Below are positions 61,407 through 64,000 of a stretch of 64,000 nucleotides of DNA, piece by piece. The DNA lies in the NCBI RefSeq assembly GCF_004803895.1, contig NZ_CP021978.1:3348001-3412000 (forward strand). Direction: 5' to 3'. The translations under genes and the position numbers were made by a program. The DNA comes from Streptomyces hawaiiensis. Its GTDB lineage: Bacteria; Actinomycetota; Actinomycetes; Streptomycetales; Streptomycetaceae. The notes beneath the pieces were generated by a model, which had not been told where the DNA came from, did no database searches, and saw only the letters and a program-made list of their open reading frames with translations. Within the stretch, counting starts at the first letter, position 1. The number at the start of each line of letters is the position of its first letter.

Positions 61407-61685
61407 TCAGACCATGCCGCCGGCCACGGCCGGCAGGATCGTGACGTTGTCGCCGTCCGACAGCTTGGTGTTGATGCCGTCGAGGAAGCGGACGTCCTCG
61501 TCGTTCAGGTACACGTTGACGAAGCGGCGCAGCTGGTCGCCGTCCACGATGCGGGCCTTGATGCCGGTGTGCCGGGTCTCGAGGTCGGTGAACAGTTCGG
61601 CGAGGGTGTCTCCCTTGCCCTCCACCGCCTTCTGACCGTCGGTGTAGGTGCGGAGGATGGTCGGGATGCGGACCTCGATGGCCAT
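61407..61685 (-). CDS. cysO: CysO, ThiS/MoaD-like sulfur carrier
   Basis: The 92-residue ubiquitin-fold carrier. Its thiocarboxylate reacts with CysM-bound aminoacrylate to give a CysO-cysteine adduct. The fold MAIEVRIPTILRTYTDGQKAVEGKG and RRFVNVYLNDEDVRFLDG, then NVTILPAVAGG, is as in M. tuberculosis CysO. The C-terminus here is GGMV, two residues beyond the diglycine. That tail must be removed for activation, as with QbsE-type carriers, and Mec is a candidate peptidase. cysM follows six bases downstream. Confidence 0.9.
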   Translation of the reverse strand: MAIEVRIPTILRTYTDGQKAVEGKGDTLAELFTDLETRHTGIKARIVDGDQLRRFVNVYLNDEDVRFLDGINTKLSDGDNVTILPAVAGGMV

Positions 61686-61801
61686 GGCTTCAGGGCTCCT
61701 GTCGGGAGTAGTCGGTCGGGGCGCGCGGCAGCGCCGGAACAGCGGGGTGGTGCGTGTGTGCGGCGCCGCGGCTCACGGCCGTACGGCGGCAGGGACCGGC
61801 G

Positions 61802-61897
61802 TCAACAGATGGCGCTGGCGAGCCTGCACAGGTCGACGTGCAGCCGCGCCACGAGCAGCTCGCCCGGCGTCTTGTCGCTCACGTCGTGGAAAACCAT
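61802..61897 (-). CDS. Cysteine-type leader peptide of 31 residues upstream of cysO-cysM
   Basis: A short frame from ATG 61897 encodes MVFHDVSDKTPGELLVARL, then HVDLCRLASAIC, with the stop right after the final cysteine codon (TGT TGA). HVDLCRxxSAxC is the signature of the actinobacterial leader peptides that sit in front of sulfur-assimilation genes and act by cysteine-responsive ribosome stalling. It lies 117 bases from the cysO start, on the same strand, in the 344-base gap after mec. The start codon is near a possible -10 (TACGAT), so its mRNA leader is very short. Confidence 0.85.
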   Translation of the reverse strand: MVFHDVSDKTPGELLVARLHVDLCRLASAIC

Positions 61898-61965
61898 GGG
61901 CTCATCGTATCGATTCCCGGTCCGGCTCCTGGAATGTGATCCCACATCGCGGACGATTTCAGGCC

Positions 61966-62034
61966 GGGGAGTGAGACCGCGCTGTTCAGGGGAGTGAGAC
62001 CGCGCTGTTCAGGCGTCCTCAGTGCGTCCTCAGT
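61966..62034. repeat. Tandem duplications at the end of mec
   Basis: A 23-base unit (GGGGAGTGAGACCGCGCTGT, then TCA) is duplicated exactly at 61966-61988 and 61989-62011, followed by GCGTCCTCAGT twice (62013-62023 and 62024-62034). The second pair reaches the stop codon of mec. Confidence 0.85.
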
Positions 62035-62452
62035 AGGCCTCGACGACCTGGACCTCTTCCTCCGTGACCTCGCCCTCGACGATCCGGAAGGAGCGGAACT
62101 GGAACTCGCCTGCCCCGTCGGTGTCGGCGGTGGAGACCAGGACGTAGTGGGCGCCGGGCTCGTTGGCGTAGGAGATGTCGGTGCGCGAGGGGTAGGCCTC
62201 GGTCGCGGTGTGGGAGTGGTAGATGACCACCGGCTCCTCGTCGCGGTCGTCCATCTCGCGGTAGAGCTTGAGCAGGTCGCCGGAGTCGAACTCGTAGAAC
62301 GTGGGCGACATGGCCGCGTTCAGCATGGGGATGAACCGCTCGGGGCGGTTCGAGCCCGCCGGTCCGGCGACGACGCCGCACGCCTCGTCGGGATGGTCCT
62401 TGCGCGCATGGGCGACGATCTGGTCGACGAGGGCCTGGGTGATGGTCAGCAT
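62030..62452 (-). CDS. mec: Mec, JAMM/M67-family metallopeptidase
   Basis: A 140-residue zinc peptidase from ATG 62452. The JAMM motif HSHTATEAYPSRTD has the two metal His, the Ser and the Asp, and Glu23 in HPDEACGVVAG is the catalytic acid. In M. tuberculosis Mec+ cleaves cysteine from CysO-cysteine and regenerates CysO. Here, mec lies upstream of the leader peptide, cysO and cysM on the same strand. It could also trim the GGMV tail of CysO (inference). Confidence 0.9.
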   Translation of the reverse strand: MLTITQALVDQIVAHARKDHPDEACGVVAGPAGSNRPERFIPMLNAAMSPTFYEFDSGDLLKLYREMDDRDEEPVVIYHSHTATEAYPSRTDISYANEPGAHYVLVSTADTDGAGEFQFRSFRIVEGEVTEEEVQVVEAY

Positions 62453-62472
62453 GCTCGCCAGGATAAGCAGAA

Positions 62473-62509
62473 GGGCCGTTCCGTACCGAGGACTGGTACG
62501 GAACGGCCC
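62473..62509. terminator. Terminator upstream of mec
   Basis: GGGCCGTTCCGTACC (62473-62487) pairs perfectly with GGTACGGAACGGCCC (62495-62509) over a seven-base loop, closing the permease transcript just before the mec start. Confidence 0.85.
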
Positions 62510-62532
62510 ACATGCCGGACGCCCTGAGCGGC

Positions 62533-62567
62533 AGCGGCGGGGAGTGCCACGAGTACTCCCCGCCGCT
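62533..62567. terminator. Second hairpin after the permease gene
   Basis: AGCGGCGGGGAGT (62533-62545) pairs with ACTCCCCGCCGCT (62555-62567). It is 20 bases after the permease stop, in tandem with the previous terminator. Confidence 0.8.
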
Positions 62568-62586
62568 GGGCGTCCGGGGCGGGGAG

Positions 62587-63984
62587 TCAGCCGACCTTCT
62601 CGAACTCCGCGTCGCCGCGGCGCTCGGTGAGCTGCGGGTTGCGGCGCTTGAGGACCGCCCAGCCGACGCCCAGGGCGACGGCCCAGCCGGCCGCGACGTA
62701 CAGGCAGACCCGCGCGTCCTTGTCGTACGCGATCATGCAGGTCACGCCGATGAGGAAGACGAGCGCGACCCAGCTGAAGAGCGCCCCGCCGGGAGCGGGG
62801 AAGGACGAGGCGCGCAGCCGGCCCGCGTCGACCGCTGCGCGGTAGCGGATGTGGCTGACGAGGATCATCATCCAGGTCCAGATGCCGGCCGCGGTGGCGA
62901 CGGAGGTGACGTAGAGGAACGCCTTCTCCGGGACGACGTAGTTCAGGACGACGCCGATGCCCATGAGCGCCACGGAGACCGTGATGCCGACGGCGGGCGT
63001 CTTGCGGGTGTTGAGCTTGCCGAACGCCTGCGGCGCCTCGCTGTTGGCGGCCAGGTCGCGCAGCATCCGGCCGGTCGAGTACATGCCCGAGTTGCAGGAC
63101 GACAGGGCCGCGGTGAGCACCACGAAGTTGACGATGCCCGCGGCGAGCGGGATGCCGATCTCGCCGAACGCGTGGACGAAGGGGCTCTCGCCGGCGGAGA
63201 AGTCGGTCCACTTGACGACGGAGAGGATCACCAGCAGGGCGCCGACGTAGAAGACGATGATGCGCCAGGGCAGGGTGTTGATGGCCTTGGGCAGGGTCTT
63301 CTCGGGGTTCTCGGACTCGCCCGCGGTGACGCCGACGAGCTCGACGGCGAGGTAGGCGAACATGACGCCCTGGAGCGTCATCAGGCTGGAGCCGATGCCG
63401 TTCGGGAAGAAGCCGTCGTGCGACCAGAGGTTGGAGACGGTGGCGGTGTCACCGGCGTCGGAGAAGCCGAGGGTGAGCACGCCGAGACCGATGACGATCA
63501 TGCCGATGATGGCCGTGACCTTGATCATCGAGAACCAGAACTCGACCTCGCCGAAGATCTTGACGGAGATCAGGTTGACGCCGAAGAGCACCACGAGGAA
63601 CACCAGGGCGCTGACCCACTGCGGGATCTCCGGGAACCAGAAGTGGATGTAGATCGCGGCGGCGGTGAGCTCGGCCATGCCGGTGACCACCCACATGAGC
63701 CAGTACGTCCAGCCCGTGACGAAGCCGAAGAACGGGCCGAGGAATTCGCGGGCGTACTCGGCGAAGGAGCCGGAGACGGGCCGGTAGAGGAGCAGTTCGC
63801 CCAGGGCCCGCATGATGAAGAAGATGACGACGCCCGCGAGGGCGTACATGAGGATGATGCTGGGGCCGGCCTTGGCGATGTTCGCTCCGGCACCCATGAA
63901 CAGGCCGACGCCGATGGCGCCGCCGATGGCGATCATCTGGACCTGGCGGCTGCCGAGGCCGCGCTCGTACCCCTCTTCGGGCAC
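62587..63984 (-). CDS. APC-family amino acid permease, possibly continuing past the window
   Basis: At least 465 residues with 12 helices. The N-terminal APC signature IGGAIGVGLFMGAGANIAKAGPSIILMYALAG and GWTYWLMWVVTGMAELTAAA are present, with ELVGVTAGESENPEKTLPKAINTLPWR at helix 6-7. This is the GABA/aromatic or cationic amino-acid permease group (AnsP/GabP-like). The GTG at 63984 could be the start, but the frame is open to the window edge (VDTENVPEEGYERGLG), so the true start may lie a few codons upstream. Two tandem terminators follow. Confidence 0.88.
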   Translation of the reverse strand: MPEEGYERGLGSRQVQMIAIGGAIGVGLFMGAGANIAKAGPSIILMYALAGVVIFFIMRALGELLLYRPVSGSFAEYAREFLGPFFGFVTGWTYWLMWVVTGMAELTAAAIYIHFWFPEIPQWVSALVFLVVLFGVNLISVKIFGEVEFWFSMIKVTAIIGMIVIGLGVLTLGFSDAGDTATVSNLWSHDGFFPNGIGSSLMTLQGVMFAYLAVELVGVTAGESENPEKTLPKAINTLPWRIIVFYVGALLVILSVVKWTDFSAGESPFVHAFGEIGIPLAAGIVNFVVLTAALSSCNSGMYSTGRMLRDLAANSEAPQAFGKLNTRKTPAVGITVSVALMGIGVVLNYVVPEKAFLYVTSVATAAGIWTWMMILVSHIRYRAAVDAGRLRASSFPAPGGALFSWVALVFLIGVTCMIAYDKDARVCLYVAAGWAVALGVGWAVLKRRNPQLTERRGDAEFEKVG

Positions 63985-64000
63985 GTTTTCCGTGTCGACC

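Overview
The window is chromosomal DNA of a Streptomyces or a very close relative. GC is very high (about 70 percent or more in most of it), third codon positions are GC-rich, and several gene sets are typical of the genus: cslA-glxA with a GH6 glucanase and an AA10 monooxygenase, tandem nagE paralogues beside nagF with DasR-type boxes, LAxTG-anchored proteins with a sortase, and the ATP-binding/XRE-DUF5753/DUF397 regulatory triad. The order around cslA and from bcp to cysM resembles the S. coelicolor core chromosome as I remember it.

Layout. 1-4.5 kb: the end of a beta-propeller protein and a convergent acyl-CoA ligase. 4.5-14.1 kb: hyphal-tip glucan locus (AA10 LPMO, SPFH protein, NlpC-like secreted protein, tRNA-Lys, an internally deleted FadR-type regulator, cslA, glxA, GH6 lipoprotein). 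14.2-17.7 kb: sortase, its small exported neighbour, a HAD phosphatase, an LAxTG surface protein and a decayed relative. 17.7-27.2 kb: a ROK regulator carrying an 18-copy 11-residue repeat, divergent from a Gfo/Idh/MocA dehydrogenase; then LLM oxidoreductase, FAH-family hydrolase, YidC-type insertase, GH30 glycosidase and a SEC-C protein. 27.5-33.9 kb: an accessory block of visibly lower GC with a divergent candidate defence pair (MrcB-domain nuclease; PLD-SF2 helicase-DUF3427) followed by the regulatory triad. 34-47.5 kb: small metabolic and stress genes, an unusual tRNA-Gly(UCC)-like gene, a polysaccharide-lyase-like LAxTG protein, an MFS transporter, a GDSL esterase and an ABC-2 exporter. 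48-55.6 kb: class A penicillin-binding protein, SMR exporter behind a guanidine-III riboswitch, GroES-like protein, Bcp peroxiredoxin, two HNH nuclease genes beside tRNA-Leu(UAG), rdgB and rph. 55.7-59 kb: GlcNAc phosphotransferase genes nagF, nagE1, nagE2 with two DasR-type boxes. 59-64 kb: metallo-beta-lactamase-fold protein, membrane-anchored MazF-like protein, the CysO-dependent cysteine route (cysM, cysO, mec) with a short cysteine-type leader peptide, and an amino-acid permease running off the window.

How genes work together. CslA and GlxA build and oxidise a beta-glucan, with the GH6 enzyme and LPMO as likely trimming enzymes. DasR-type boxes would link chitin/GlcNAc uptake (nagF/E1/E2) to the LPMO. 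CysO carries sulfide for CysM, and Mec releases cysteine. The most interesting items are the divergent defence pair, the tRNA-Gly with a GUGC T-arm, the leader peptide in front of cysO-cysM, the guanidine riboswitch and the repeat expansion inside the ROK regulator.
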